Assembly: GCA_023515745.1 (NCBI GenBank)
Contig: JALECJ010000258.1
Coordinates: 2,386,164 to 2,450,163 of the forward strand
Length of the DNA: 64,000 nt
Direction: 5' to 3'
DNA from: Amoeboaphelidium protococcarum
Lineage: Eukaryota > Aphelidiomycota > Aphelidea
In this document: one piece after another, positions 47,957 through 58,597 of the stretch
Layout of the letters: every line of letters begins with the position of its first letter
How positions within the stretch are numbered: the first letter of the stretch is position 1
Notes under the pieces: generated by a model
Databases searched by the model: none
What the model saw: the letters and a program-made list of their open reading frames with translations, nothing else
What the model was told of the DNA's origin: nothing
Position numbers and translations under genes: made by a program

Positions 47957-48574
47957 ATGACACCAAATATATTCATAACTGGAAGCGTTGGCACAGGAAA
48001 GTCTACGCTTTCTAAAAAGCTGTAAAGTTTGTGTAAATCACAACTGGGTATCGATTATGAAATCCTGAATCTGTCACAAATTGCGATTGAAAAGTAGTTC
48101 TATGAAGAGTTTGATGAGCAGTTAGACACTTACGTAGTTGATGAAGACGCGTTATATGAGTATCTATATGAGTATATGCAGCAAGAGGATAGAAGTTTTA
48201 TTGTAGATTACCACTCTGCGTCCTCTATTCCTGAAAGTATGATTGATCTTATCGTGGTACTCCATTGCAACACTGAAACTCAATACGATCGATTACTTGC
48301 GAGGAAGTATAGCGAGGTGAAAATTCGCTCTAATGTGGAAGCAGAGATAATGCAAGTTGTCAAAGAGGAAGTGTATGAATATTTTGGCCCTAAAGCTTGT
48401 AATGGAGAGCGTGATGAGGATGATAATGTTAGCGATATTAGCGGTTGCGCTTCATCTTCAGACGCCTCAGAATCGAATAATTGTATAATTGTCGAGTTAG
48501 ATAATAACAACGAGGACGATCTTTCCAACAATCTTGATCGTATTGTATCATGGATTGACTAAAACTTGAATTGA
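47957..48574 (+). CDS. AK6: Adenylate kinase isoenzyme 6 (Fap7/hCINAP)
   Basis: Single exon, ATG 47957 to TGA 48572-48574, 205 residues. Nuclear ATPase/adenylate kinase required for 18S rRNA maturation. P-loop FITGSVGTGKSTLSKKL at residue 6, YEILNLSQIAIEKQFYEEFD, VVDEDALYEYL, the DYHSA motif (IVDYHSASSIPESMIDLIVV) and the lid NTETQYDRLLARKYSEVKIR. The C-terminus is a longer acidic Asp/Ser-rich tail than in human AK6 (172 residues). A TAA five codons before the TGA is read as Gln. Confidence 0.93.
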
Positions 48575-48654
48575 TGAAATATGTTTATAGACTCTCAAAT
48601 TGTTCAAGTCCCGATACTGATCTTTTCTCTCTTTCTCTCGCACTATAATTCAAA

Positions 48655-49074
48655 ATGGGTAAAACTAAAAAGTTGTAGTAGAAAGCGAAAAGCAAGTAGA
48701 CTCTTATTACTGAGCATTCACATGATAGGATGAATTACTTGTCTCAATTGAGCTTATGTGCGGCTGTTGACACTTCTAATCCGTAAATGTAATCTCTCAG
48801 CGCGTTCTATGCATAGTCGGCGTTTAAAACATCGCTGAGGACTCAGTCTAAAGTGTATGACTTAATCTCATTAATTTTAATTTGAATTCATTTGTATAAA
48901 TCTATTTGTAGAACAGCATCATTTAAAAGAATTTATTGCCAGAAATGCAGTTGTACACTGGTACATGGAGTGAACTGTATTTCGCGATCTCATCTGCGTG
49001 CCAGCGTGAAATATACGCGCCTATGCAATGAATGCAAATCGAAAGTATTCCCCTCTTTTGCTAAGAAGAGCTGA
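48655..49074 (+). CDS. RPP21: RNase P/MRP subunit RPP21 (RPR2)
   Basis: Two exons, 48655-48854 and 48912-49074, 57-nt intron; 120 residues. Protein subunit of the tRNA 5'-processing enzyme RNase P. A basic start MGKTKKLQQKAKSKQTLI and a helix with DRMNYLSQLSLCAA precede the zinc ribbon CQKCSCTLVHGVNC ... RLCNECKSKVF (two CxxC pairs). The exon junction was placed where the GTATGA donor keeps the zinc-ribbon frame. Overall length and order match Rpp21/Rpr2. Confidence 0.88.
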
Positions 49075-49359
49075 ATGACTGAGCCTATTTGCGAATTGCT
49101 TTACTGTGTCATAGTGTGAAGGCTTCCCAATAACAGACTAATAAATGATGCTGATGATTATTAAGTAATAGAATGTGTAAAATATCAAAATTTGCTACGA
49201 AAGTGGGATATTTTTAGATCTGTCGCGACCATTTTGTGTTTTTGCTTGCCGACGGCGATTAAGAGATTTTCTCTTTGAAACACAGATACTTTTATCTTCA
49301 AGCCAACCACTAGGCCAAGTATATAAGACTGCCGGATTAATTATTAGAATTTTTGCAGA

Positions 49360-50482
49360 ATGTTCAAGAATGTAATGTTTATCATAAGCTTTATAACATG
49401 TCGATAATTCATCTCTGAGTGTAGTTAGTGCCGGCTTCGTTTTATGGAAAGCTGACTCTCATAATCGTGCTTTTATAAGCCATTATTGTCATAGTCTTAG
49501 AATCGTATGTGGCCTCGGTCTTTTTGCCTAATCAGAGTCAATTTGAGAATACTCCTGCTGTTGGTATCCCAGTGTATTTAATGATATTTCTCTTCTCCCA
49601 AGTGTTCCAGGTTGTCTTGTGTTTTGATGCTGTTTTGCATTAAAATACTATTCAGATTATTGCATTTGTCATATTTGATGCACTGGTATTTGCCTACTCT
49701 CTCTTCCAATACTTTTAGTTGAAAGATGCGTTGGCTTTCGCTTCTGTGAGCACTGTGGTAGGAGAGGACAAGTTTAGTGGAGTGCTGATTGCGATCAGTG
49801 TTGTTCTTGGTGTGTGTTTAATTGCATTTGCGTACTTGGCGTTCAAGCTGTACTTGGAGTTTGGCTGGAAGATCTACAAAAAGATCGGAGCTGATCCGCG
49901 AATGAAGAAAATGTACAGACTTTACCAGATTTTCTTGGCCATTCTGAAACTGGACTTTTTCTTCTTTCTGGCCTTCTCCATTCAGTTTCTGGTGCTTGTG
50001 CTGAATCCTAATGATCCAGAGTACGCGTTAACTATCATTGCTGTGCCGATCATATTCTTTATGCTAATGTTTGCAGTATATGGTGTAAGTATTACGTTTT
50101 GATTCTAATGATATTGAATGCTATTATTTAATATATGTCTCTTGTGTAGTTGAGATAAGAGAACAGAGTCGTGATGGGTATATTCATCGCTGGGTGTATG
50201 TGCGCGTGTGCATACTTTGTTTTTAAACTTGTCAGGATGTATACTCCGAGCCAGGAGTTCAAGTATTTGTACTCTAGAAAGTTTTTGACTTTCTTTGCTC
50301 TGCTTAATCTGTTATTTGTACTGATAACATTGGTGATCAGTGTTCTATGCCTGCTCAACTTTGACAAGGGATTGAAACAACACATAAGTAATCAGTCTAG
50401 AGGGCGTCAGTCTTAATCAGCTGCATAGGGAGGCTAAGAAATGACTCAAACGGGTGGATCTGATGGTAAATAAGTAGTGTGA
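49360..50482 (+). CDS. UPF0658-type Golgi multipass membrane protein
   Basis: Three exons, 49360-49371, 49425-50084 and 50150-50482, with introns of 53 and 65 nt; 334 residues. The first exon encodes only MFKN. The hallmark block is WKIYKKIGADPRMKKMYRLY followed by QIFLAILKLDFFFFLAFSIQ, found in the UPF0658 Golgi membrane family known best from fungi. At least seven hydrophobic segments are visible, and a hydrophilic Gln/Ser-rich tail. Function is unknown in the family. The neighbours downstream are also membrane proteins on the same strand. Confidence 0.85.
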
Positions 50483-50552
50483 AATGGCTGACTTTGCTTT
50501 ATGAAATGATTTAGATTGTTGATCTGCTTTCTTCTTTTTGTAGATTTCGGAA

Positions 50553-51109
50553 ATGTTGTTTCACGGGATGGTTTTGATAATTGTGTGGATTTTTGCCGGG
50601 ATTATATCTCAGGCTTGTGCCCAAGTCAGTAATACCTTACTAAATGCATTGTGTATATCGATTATTTCATATCATTGCATGTAGACTACACATGCTAACC
50701 TGTCAGCAATTTGACATTTTGTCAGCACATTAATTATAGCTCATATCTCCCTGCGACGGCTAACTTAACGGCGTTGGACTAGACTGCGAATTAATCTTAC
50801 AGTGCCCTCAAGTTCTCGCTGTACTAATTCAAGTGCTCAGATTCAGAGTCCTCTTTATTCTATAGCCTACTGAAGACATGCGAGGATTGCACTGCTGCCT
50901 ATAAGACTTGGATATGTGCAATAACGTTTCCTCGGTGCTCAGCTTCCTCAGGTAATAACGATACTCTTTTGAAACCGTGTCAAAATGTTTGTTTCAACGT
51001 TGCGCGAAGTTGTCCGTCCTTCCTCAACTTTGTATGTCCCACCTATTGGACTATTGACACAGACTACGGCACACCGCCAGACTGTAATGACGCAGGTTTA
51101 ATTAGTTGA
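50553..51109 (+). CDS. MID1: Mid1/NALF-like stretch-activated calcium channel subunit, minimal form
   Basis: Two exons, 50553-50628 and 50685-51109, 56-nt intron; 166 residues. Signal peptide MLFHGMVLIIVWIFAGIISQ. The Cys-rich core of Mid1: VNYTCQPVSNLTFCQHINYS, then KTCEDCTAAYKTWICAITFP with RC, PCQNVCFNVARSCPSFLNFV with CP. Mid1 is the ectodomain partner of the fungal Cch1 calcium channel; animal NALF1/FAM155 does the same for NALCN. Fungal Mid1 is about three times longer; here only the conserved cysteine module remains. No C-terminal membrane helix or GPI signal, so it is probably a lumenal or secreted subunit. The splice phase was chosen to keep the Cys module in frame. Confidence 0.82.
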
Positions 51110-51396
51110 AACAATGAAATAATGTATTGCTTTAGGTGTACGACTAGGTGTTAGATTTCTTTTTAAAGTACTTTTATTTATCTACTCTACTCGTTAGTGA
51201 TACATGCGGAGAAATTTCCGACTATGGATGACAACGGTGTACAGTATATTTATAGACCATGGCAACGGAATGGGCACCCTCGTTACCACTTAGTTCACAT
51301 TGAATTCTATTCATAAAGATATTTCTGTATTCTACTCCAAACTTAATTTGATAAAGTATCTCGTTGAGACCAAGTGTTATATTCGCGCAATTCAAC

Positions 51397-53364
51397 ATGG
51401 GAATCTATCCAGAGGTTGATAACACTGATGAGGTTAGCAAAACTGTGCCCGACTCCAAACGTGCTGCATCTACCGACTCAAAATACAAAGGGCAACCTGG
51501 TCCTCAAGATAATCGCTAATGCAGAGATGTATTCTGGCTGATACTGTTCATCTTGTTTTGGTGTGGCATGTTTGTCATTGCCGGTCTGGCAATTCAGCAA
51601 GGTAACTTGAATCGCTTGCGTTATGGTAACGACACTGAAGGCAATCTATGCGGTGTCAACAATGCTGGAGGCAGGGATCACACTAATGCTCCTTACCAGT
51701 ACGTATTTGATCCAACTAATTGGGCTTCATACAGACAGTGCGTGACCCATTGTCCGAATCAAACTTTTGCGCCTATCTGTCCGTATGATGTACCTGTTCC
51801 AACTGCTTTCACCAACATTAACTTGACTGATTTTACTCTGTTAGCACAGCTGTATGCTAATGGTACCTTTGGTAACTGCACGTTCACTTACCGCACTATC
51901 ATGGTGCTGAACAGGTGTTTACCTGATGTCAGCGCATTGGTATCGTTGAGCAACATCACCGGAGCTAATGGCACTATAGTTGATCAAGTCACCTCTACAG
52001 GCACAGAGATGTTCAGTGATGTATACAATTCTTGGAAGATTATTCTGATCTGCTCAGCCATTTCGCTTGTGATGTCATTCATTTGGATGTTCATGATGCA
52101 ATACGCTTCCAAGTTTATGGTTTGGTTCACTGTGATCTTTGTTAATTTTGCTAGCATTGCCTTCACAGCGGTGATCTTTAACTATTGGAATCAAGTTCGC
52201 ACTCAGAATGGCACATTGCTGTCCTACAGCTCGGTCGGTTCTGCTAGTAATAACGAGAAGGTATTGCTAGCTATTTCTATTTTAGCAGCGATCCTGACCT
52301 TTGTGCTGGTTATACTGACTATCACACTGAGATCGAGAATCAACTTGGCCATTGCCGTTATCGGAGAGGCAAGCAAAGCTATCAGGAAGATGCCGTTGAT
52401 CGTATTCTTCCCTGTGTTTAAGTATGTTCTGCTGGCTGGCCTTACTGCATGGATTGTGTACGTTTGGGCTTGTTTGGTAACATCCGGATCCAAGGTTAGT
52501 AGCACGATTGGAAATTAGATCAGTAATAGAACTAGTGTCTAATTTACACCTAATGAGGCGTTCAATTACCTGACCATCTACTATGCTCTGGGATACTTTT
52601 GGACATTCAACTTTATCATTGCTATTGCTTAGACCACTATCGCTGGTGCTGTTGCCTCCTGGTACTGGTCGCGTGATAAGGCTAACTTGCCTAGCGCTGT
52701 GATTACGAGAGCTTTCGCGCGAACTTTGCGTTATCACTTGGGATCTTTGGCATTGGGCAGTTTGATTATCGCCATTATCGAGACGATTCGCGCAATTGTG
52801 TTCTACTTCCAGTAGCAGTTGAAAAAGCAGAAGGCATCCAAAGTTGCTCAGTGTTGTCTCGCCTGTGTCCAGTGTTGCTTGGCATGCTTTGAAAGATTTA
52901 TGAAATTCATCAACAAGAATGCGTACATTGAGATAGCAGTGTATGGATACTCATTCTGTTCCGCTGCCAAGGAGGCATTTGAGCTGTTGGTGCGTAATGC
53001 TATCCGCGTTATCGTAGTCGACCGTGTCTCTGACTTTTTGTTCTTCCTTGGTAAGGTGTTAATCACGGCAGTGGTGGCCATAATTGGTAGTAGTCTATTG
53101 CAGAATCCAGAGCAGCTTCCCGATGGCGAGACTCTCAACATTGGTCGCTTCTGGTCCGTGTCTCTGCTGATTATCATCATATTGAGTTATGTGATTGCAT
53201 CGTCCTTCATGGCGGTGTATGAAATGGCAATTGACACTGTGTTCTTGTGTTTCTGTGAAGATTCAGAGAGAAATGATGGCTCTGCTCAAAAGCCTTACTA
53301 TATGGAAGAGTCTCTGCGCAAGTTTGTGGATGATGCCAACAAGAAGGCTGCTCCAAAGGTATGA
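51397..53364 (+). CDS. Choline transporter-like protein (SLC44)
   Basis: Single exon, ATG 51397 to TGA 53362-53364, 655 residues. Multipass plasma- or organelle-membrane protein related to CTL1 (SLC44A), which moves choline and ethanolamine. N-terminal DNRQCRDVFWLILFILFWCG opens the first helix. A large glycosylated, Cys-containing loop (about 80-200) follows, then a helix bundle. The C-terminal signature is INKNAYIEIAVYGYSFCSAA and NAIRVIVVDRVSDFLFFLGK. A RAFARTLRYHLGSLALGSLI block precedes it. The transported substrate is inferred from the family. Confidence 0.92.
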
Positions 53365-53455
53365 AATTGATGAGTAAATGAATGAAAAGTGTTCATGAAG
53401 GTTTAATGTGATGTAATAAAGATAGTAAAGTAATGATATTTCACTTCATTTCTTA

Positions 53456-54097
53456 TCACTTGGTCAACGCGTTTACAAGTGATGAGCCATATACTTACAG
53501 CATTTTCTAACTTTGATCAGTAGTCGCCTCCAATCTCTGAGCTGCATCAAGCGCTCGGCGAATAAACAACAAAACTTCTTCATATTCGTCATCGTTATCA
53601 CCACCACTGACCGATTGGCTTTATATATTCGCAAACATCGTGTCAGCACTAGCGTATATAGTGCTAGTAGCCAGCCGTCGAGTGTACCAGCGAGTATTGA
53701 ACGAATCGTCACCAGAGATGTGACAGAGGTGAGTACTGAGATCATGAAGTTGCTAAGATCCAAATACGAAATTACTCGGTCGCGTCAAGATATTCAAAGC
53801 ATCCCTCCATCGCGGTAATATGTCTCTTTGTATCACTATACGCTAATATATAGCCTATTCCAGATTAAGGTAAAATTTGTCCGACTTTTGCACTGTATTC
53901 CATTTTTGATTAAACTCTTCAGTACATTACTCCGTGCCAAAACTGATTAGACTCAATTCCCCTTTAGGTGCAATTCCAGCGACGATGGAAGGCAGACCAT
54001 TCAATTTAGCAGCTTCAGCCAATGCTAAACGCGACCATCCATACTACGGGACTAATTTAACGGCTTGTGATAATACGCGATTCCTCAACTCTTACAT
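53456..54097 (-). CDS. COQ9: Ubiquinone biosynthesis protein COQ9
   Basis: Single exon, ATG 54097 to TGA 53458-53456, 213 residues. A lipid-binding helper of COQ7 in the mitochondrial coenzyme Q complex. The N-terminal helix VKLVPQYGWSRLALAEAAKL matches the COQ9 start; other blocks are IAPKGELSLISFGTEQCTEE, IQRDILPRWRDALNILTRPS and the tryptophan motif FNTRWYTRRLATSTIYASAD. The end is a coiled helix RRALDAAQRLEATTDQSQKM. The first residues do not form an obvious presequence, and a TGA blocks extension upstream. Standard code shows only scraps here. Confidence 0.88.
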
Positions 54098-54400
54098 TTG
54101 ATATTTAATGTTCACAAATGGTACACTTTATGTTTGAGTAAATAGGAACAAAAAGCTGAGAAAAACGAGATCAAGTCAAGAGAAAACATGGTAAGTCTTG
54201 TATTAGAGGTGTATTTTGATATTAACGCCAATTCCATACAGAAGTGGTAAACCCCAACCACTACAATGAGCTAATAATCCTGCGCTTGGCTTAAGCAGTC
54301 TGAAGCAAATGTACCAAATAAGAGCAAATTTCAGACGCATACCAATATACCTGATTAATTAGCAGCAATGAAAGCTAACCAGAAATCCAATGGCTCTCGT

Positions 54401-56287
54401 TCAGAATCTGGACCAGATTTAAATCTTGTTCTCGCGACATGCCTGAATAATCTTTGGAAGGATAGTCGCCACTGTAATTTGACCATGCTGTTCAGCCGCG
54501 TAAAGCATACACTCAACAAAGGAACGCGAATAATCATCTAGTTGTGCAACATCACCTTTCTAAGGAAGCTTTTCATAGGCAGATTATATTTTCACTCCAG
54601 ATCCTCTTTTAAGTTCCTCAATGAAATCAAAAGCCTGTTTAGAAAGTTTAGATTAAAATTGAGTCCTCCTGAAATCTTCATAGACTGCGATAGGCACATG
54701 GAGTACAATCTTGCCTTATTCAATCAACTCGCGAATACGAGGTAAGTCGCCAAACATCTCTTTGCTTATCACCACTTGCGTGCACTATTCTTTCAAATCA
54801 TCAATCTTGAAATTCTAGTTCATCTACTGGATCGACGCTTGTAGTAGACGCAAAGCTGCTGCAGTGCTCTGCTAATTGATACCTTGCCTCTAGGACTCAC
54901 TATCAGCGGATGTCTACGCGGCGGCAGACTTTAACTAATAGTTAACAGAAGAACTTGAAACATCTCCTGATAACTTTGTACTAATTTAAGATCCTCGCAC
55001 TCGAGATAATGATACAGATGCAGTTTCTACAGGCTAAGGCTGAAATGGAGCGGCACTGATGTTCAAAGCACTTTTCTACAGAGCATCATTGAACACAGCT
55101 ATTCTCTAACTCAATACTTTAGTCGCTTATTGAAACTACTCCATCTGATAAGACAATTACAACTCTAAAAATTCAACGCCATCTAACATCCATAATAACG
55201 AAGAATCTTGGCTAAAACGAACACTTTTAAAATCGAATTCCAATAAAGCACCGCTGAACTAAGCGAATTGCCGCTTAAAGTACTCGCGATCGGCCAGAGC
55301 CAAAGCTGCAATGTATTCCAATACCTTTTCAACAATCATAACGTTATCATTCAACCACGTAAGTATTAGCACTAGCTCTGATTACTCTTCGCTATCCCTG
55401 TTCTACGATTTGTTCCGCGTGATCAAATGTTGAATTGTAGTGATGAGAGTGGTAAAATTCCAAATCAATTGCCACTTAATCTTACCATGAGCCTCTTGAT
55501 CCTCAACAGCATTATCCGCATTATCAGCACCAACCTTATCCCAGACAGTCTTCACAGCAAAGGCCAATGCAATCAACAACTTTCCAAACTACTCAGAGTC
55601 GAAAGATTACTACGGAACTCCCAACAGCAGTGACTCGTATGATTGTAATAGCGAATGATCATCATATCCAGTGAACACCAGCGATTGAAATAATAACGCA
55701 AACACGTCAATTACAGAGTTCATATTAGACAAGGCGTACTTTTAATATGATTGCAGAAACTTTTATAGATTAGACATCGCGTCAGAAGCTGGCTACTTTT
55801 TACTGATGGCAACGCACGAATAGAATATAACATCCAATATAGTTGATCCGTTAACATCTTCAGCTTTAATGCCTTTGACACTTTAACCATCTTTATCACT
55901 GCGCGATTACTTCAATTATAATTACTGATAGTGAGCATTTATGATGGTGAATAGAGTCATTGCCATTCTGGAAAAAGCCAGCGAAAATAATGGATACGTC
56001 TTAGCAGCTTTCTAGTAAAAACTAACTGCATCAACATTCCTGCCAGCATATCTATACACGTCTCCGATATAGTTCAAGACTTGATACACGTCTACGCCAG
56101 ACTGCGGATTAGTTGCACTTTCACAAAGAGCCAGATTTAGATACGCCATCAATTCCCATAGCAGATTCCACCTCTCGCCATCCTTAAGCTGATGCTATTA
56201 TGATTGGGCACCCTTCTTACTAGGATTCAACCTCTTGTAATACTTCATAAACGTCGATTTCACTTGATCACGACCATACTGCGTCAT
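54401..56287 (-). CDS. EST1/SMG5-like protein with degenerate PIN domain
   Basis: Single exon, ATG 56287 to TGA 54403-54401, 628 residues. N-terminal 14-3-3/TPR-like region: YIGDVYRYAGRNVDAVSFYQ and KAAKTYPLFSLAFSRMAMTL at about 80-120, the core EST1/SMG6/SMG7 signature. The linker is low-complexity. The C-terminal 140 residues resemble a PIN domain: VISKEMFGDLPRIRELIEQG, LHVPIAVYEDFRRTQF, DFIEELKRGSGVKIQSAYEK. The first catalytic Asp (PDT in SMG6) is absent, as in SMG5, so the domain is probably inactive. The family works in nonsense-mediated decay and telomere maintenance. I favour an SMG5-type assignment, shorter than the animal protein. Confidence 0.8.
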
Positions 56288-56996
56288 GACACAAACACAC
56301 ACGCACACACTGCTTTTCTCCAAAGCGCGACTAGCAAAAAAGAATTGTTCGCCTTTCGTTCTCACTCTTTTGAAAGTTTTCAAAAAAAAATTAATGACGG
56401 GCATGAACTTTTGTTCATCGTCGCGTAATTCGCAGTCCGTGGCTCGGTGAAGAATTTATACAAATGAAACAAGTTTTCCCGTTGATACCTCACGCGTTCC
56501 TTATTCATTTACTTTTTGTAAGTAGAAATTTGTATGAAGTATTTACTTATTAACGGCTGTTTTTTTGAGCCAGTCCAAATGTCTATTTAATGAACGCATC
56601 TGTCAACCATCACGGCAGCGACGAAAATGTGATGATCGCCCCCCCCCCCGTTTGAACAAATCGTATTCATCGTTTTGGTTCGTTCGTCCGTTCATTCGAT
56701 CGCTGTTGTTCATTCACGATTCAACTCTTATCGCGAAGACTCTTTAACAGTCAGTCATTCACACATACGCACACGCGGACGCTGTATTCATCGCTTCAGC
56801 ATCGTCGCCATCTCATACTGGTGATCATTAAAAGGTAAATCTTGTTCGCTATCCATTCGCTCTATTATAGCATACTCATATTAACGTTCCACTTTTGTGT
56901 ATATCTTTTGTTGATGAAATGGTAGTTCTATTAAAATCTGATAGTAACAACCCACCTTAACAATCACTGCAATAATAGAGACGCTCGCAAGAAGAT
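56288..56996. other. Divergent promoter region, no gene
   Basis: 700 nt between two divergent genes. It contains a poly-A tract at 56380-56389, a C10 run at 56640-56649 and a purine/pyrimidine-rich promoter with ctttcgttctc at 56358-56368. The longer open frames are unsupported. A small 5'-UTR intron of the downstream gene is possible (ggtaaatctt near 56834). Confidence 0.4.
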
Positions 56997-58512
56997 ATGG
57001 AGAGATTGATAGTGATTAGTAATAGGCTGCCAGTGTCCATGTCTAGAAATGCAGACGGCGAGTGGCAGTACAAAATGTCTAGCGGAGGTCTAGTTAGTGC
57101 ATTGAGTGGGCTGAAGAAAGAGATGTCTTTTACTTGGATCGGTTGGCCTGGCGTTGAGATTCCAGAGGAAGAGCGTGAGGGTGTGCGCAAGTCTTTAATG
57201 GTATGTTTATTGCTCCGTACTCAGGCTGATTAAATTGTTTATTAATTGCCGTTTTATCGTGAATTTGTAGGAGTAATATAATTGCTTGCCAGTGTTCATC
57301 AGCGATGATGTTGCCGAGTTGTATTATAACGGGTTCAGCAATAGTATCCTATGGCCGCTGTTCCATTACCTACCTGGTGAGATCAACTTCAATGAAGATT
57401 ATTGGCTTGCGTATAATGAAGCTAACCAGCTATTTAACGAAGCGGTAGGTGAGATTATTAAGGATAATGATATTGTCTGGGTTCAGGATTATCATCTGAT
57501 GCTTCTCCCTTCCCTCATTCGTGAGAGTAATCCGGGTAAGAAAATCAAGATTGGATGGTTTTTACACACCCCATTCCCTTCTAGCGAGATTTATCGTATC
57601 TTGCCGGTGAGAAAGGAGATTCTGCTGGGTGTGCTGAAGAGTGATCTGCTGGGCTTTCATACTTATGATTATGCACGTCATTTTCTGAGTAGCTGTACTA
57701 GAATCTTGGATCTGCCAACTGTTCCCAATGGAGTAGAATTTGATGGAAGACATGTGCACGTGGGCACTTACCCGATTGGTATTGATCCGGAGAAATTTAC
57801 CAATGGCCTCAAGGATTCCAAGATTATTGATAGAATCGAAAAGTTGCGCGGTAAGTTCCAGGGATTGAAGGTACTGGTCGGCGTTGATAGATTAGATTAT
57901 ATCAAGGGAGTGCCGTAGAAGTTGCATGCACTAGAAGTTTTTCTGCAAAATCATAAGGAGTTCTAGGATAAGGTTGTGCTGGTGCAAGTTGCCGTTCCAT
58001 CTAGAACTGATGTGCCAGAGTACAAGAATCTGTCGGCTAATGTAAATGAATTGGTTGGTAGAATTAACGGCAAGTATGGTAGCATCGATTTTATGCCAAT
58101 TCATTTTATGAACAAGAGTGTAAATTTTGAAGAACTGGTGGCTCTGTACACTATCGCTGATGCTTGTCTGGTGTCATCTACGCGTGACGGTATGAATTTG
58201 GTATCGTATGAGTACATTACTTGTCAGAGAGATAATCACGGCGTGCTAGTGCTTAGTGAATTCGCCGGCGCCGCGTAAAGTCTTAACGGCTCCATTATTG
58301 TCAATCCATGGAATACTGAGGAATTGGCCGAGTCTATTCACAAGGCGCTGACAATGTCTGACGAAGATAAGAAGAGAAATCACGAGAAGCTGTTCAAGTA
58401 TGTGAACAAGCACACCGCCGCCTATTGGGGTCTATCCTTTGTGAATGAGCTCAAGAAGGTGTCTTCCACAATACCAACCATTACGAGAACTTTATCAAAT
58501 GATAAATTATGA
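56997..58512 (+). CDS. TPS1: Trehalose-6-phosphate synthase (Tps1 type)
   Basis: Two exons, 56997-57200 and 57271-58512, 70-nt intron; 481 residues. GT20 glycosyltransferase making trehalose 6-phosphate from UDP-glucose and glucose 6-phosphate. Motifs are nearly those of yeast Tps1: VISNRLPVSMSRNADGEW, YKMSSGGLVSALSGLKKEM, NGFSNSILWPLFHYLPGEIN, VWVQDYHLMLLPSLIRES, WFLHTPFPSSEIYRILPVRK, VGVDRLDYIKGVPQKLHALE and SSTRDGMNLVSYEYITCQ. The Gln of VPQKLHALE is TAG at 57916-57918. There is no C-terminal phosphatase domain, so it is the single-domain form typical of fungi and some protists. Confidence 0.97.
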
Positions 58513-58597
58513 AATATTTTATTGTCACCCATTTCGCTTTAAAATTCCTTTTATTAAGAGGTATCTATTCAGAATAGGAATAAAACTTTGATGTAAT

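Noticed and set aside
53513-53818. 101-codon plus-strand frame with a hydrophobic segment
   Set aside because: It is the antisense of COQ9, which has clear family motifs.
54188-54700. Spliced plus-strand frame beginning ATG, then KWQTPTTTMSQQ
   Set aside because: It runs antisense through the well-supported SMG5-like PIN region without a stop; only the splice-like start was kept as an observation.
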